Assembly: GCF_016919005.1 (NCBI RefSeq)
Contig: NZ_JAFFQE010000002.1
Coordinates: 744,001 to 808,000 of the forward strand
Source of the DNA: Desulfopila inferna
GTDB lineage: Bacteria; Desulfobacterota; Desulfobulbia; Desulfobulbales; Desulfocapsaceae
Direction of reading: 5' to 3'
Length of the DNA stretch: 64,000 nt
A program made the translations under genes and the position numbers. The notes beneath the pieces are model-generated. The model was not told the DNA's origin, made no database searches, and worked only from the letters and a program-made list of their open reading frames with translations. Position 1 is the first letter of the stretch. Each line of letters opens with the position of its first letter. Below, one piece after another: positions 63,802 through 64,000 of the stretch.

Positions 63802-64000
63802 ATGACGAACGTAATTATTGCAGGTGCAGCCGGAAAAATGGGCCGGAAAGTCGCGGCCATGGTTGCGGCACATCCGCAACTTGTTTATACCGCCGCCTTT
63901 GAGGCTGAAGGCAGCCCGGAAATCGGCAGAGATGCCGGTGAGGCAGCAGGACTCGGCGCCAATGGCGTCATCATCGCCGAAGGATTGGAGGCGGTGATCG
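63802..64000 (+). CDS. dapB: 4-hydroxy-tetrahydrodipicolinate reductase, N-terminal part
   Basis: The frame starts at ATG after AAGGAGAGAAGGC and runs off the right edge, giving 66 residues here. MTNVIIAGAAGKMGRKVAAM is the DapB dinucleotide-binding start (GxxGxMGR). The rest of the Rossmann domain continues to the edge. It is the third gene of the dapF-dapA-dapB order. Confidence 0.93.
   Translation, partial: MTNVIIAGAAGKMGRKVAAMVAAHPQLVYTAAFEAEGSPEIGRDAGEAAGLGANGVIIAEGLEAVI

Noticed and set aside
1-64000. CRISPR array, tRNA, rRNA or insertion sequence
   Set aside because: No regularly spaced direct repeats, no tRNA-like T-loop in a cloverleaf context and no transposase gene were found by reading.

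Overview
This window reads as chromosome of a Gram-negative, anaerobic Desulfobacterota bacterium, most likely of the Desulfobulbales. That placement rests on gene content and protein style: LpxI with a Gfo/Idh oxidoreductase and LpxB, a CbiK-type chelatase, lptA-lptB-rpoN, argBDFGH followed by dapF-dapA-dapB, and small Cys-rich proteins. No rRNA or tRNA gene was seen, so the placement is an inference.

Layout. 1-10 kb: end of a small membrane protein, an aminotransferase, a YceI protein, a ferric-reductase-like flavocytochrome, a dienelactone hydrolase, a chemoreceptor, and a two-component pair of the dedicated Gram-negative sortase type. 10-18 kb: envelope genes, namely a repeat-rich PRC-barrel protein, a MASE3-like sensor with a CxxC-CxxC tail, mtgA, two holin/YqjD-like proteins and a DUF748 protein. 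18-24 kb: a DJ-1/PfpI protein behind a candidate sigma-54 promoter, an operon of acyltransferase, hydrolase lipoprotein and D-Ala-D-Ala dipeptidase, and a four-helix-bundle copper protein. 24.7-27.5 kb: the sortase target (VIT+VWA) and its class GN sortase. 28-35 kb: tex, a YrbL-like protein, cbiK, a glycosyltransferase, hpt, a second CxxC-CxxC protein and a 52-residue Cys-rich protein.

35-40 kb: nucleotide-sugar acetyltransferase, DegT aminotransferase, lpxI, Gfo/Idh oxidoreductase and lpxB, a possible lipid A 3-amino-sugar branch. 40-50 kb: an AlgJ/AlgI-like acetylation pair, an MFS transporter, an ornithine cyclodeaminase homologue, a ferritin-like protein and small proteins. 50-54 kb (minus strand): lptA, lptB, rpoN and a WYL regulator, plus a Tat-exported YcbK-like protein. 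54.7-64 kb (plus strand): argB, argD, argF, argG, argH, a fibronectin-III lipoprotein, dapF, dapA and the start of dapB.

The most notable signals are outside the obvious genes. A 41-bp element with tandem TCAT half-sites one helical turn apart lies upstream of the sortase-system response regulator and again, 14 kb away, upstream of the sortase target; it looks like the regulator's own binding site. The target's C-terminal sorting signal has lost the usual LPxT core. Three dispersed intergenic repeat families are present, one of them a roughly 157-bp nested hairpin in three copies. Two unrelated membrane sensors share a terminal CxxC-CxxC module in place of a kinase or cyclase.
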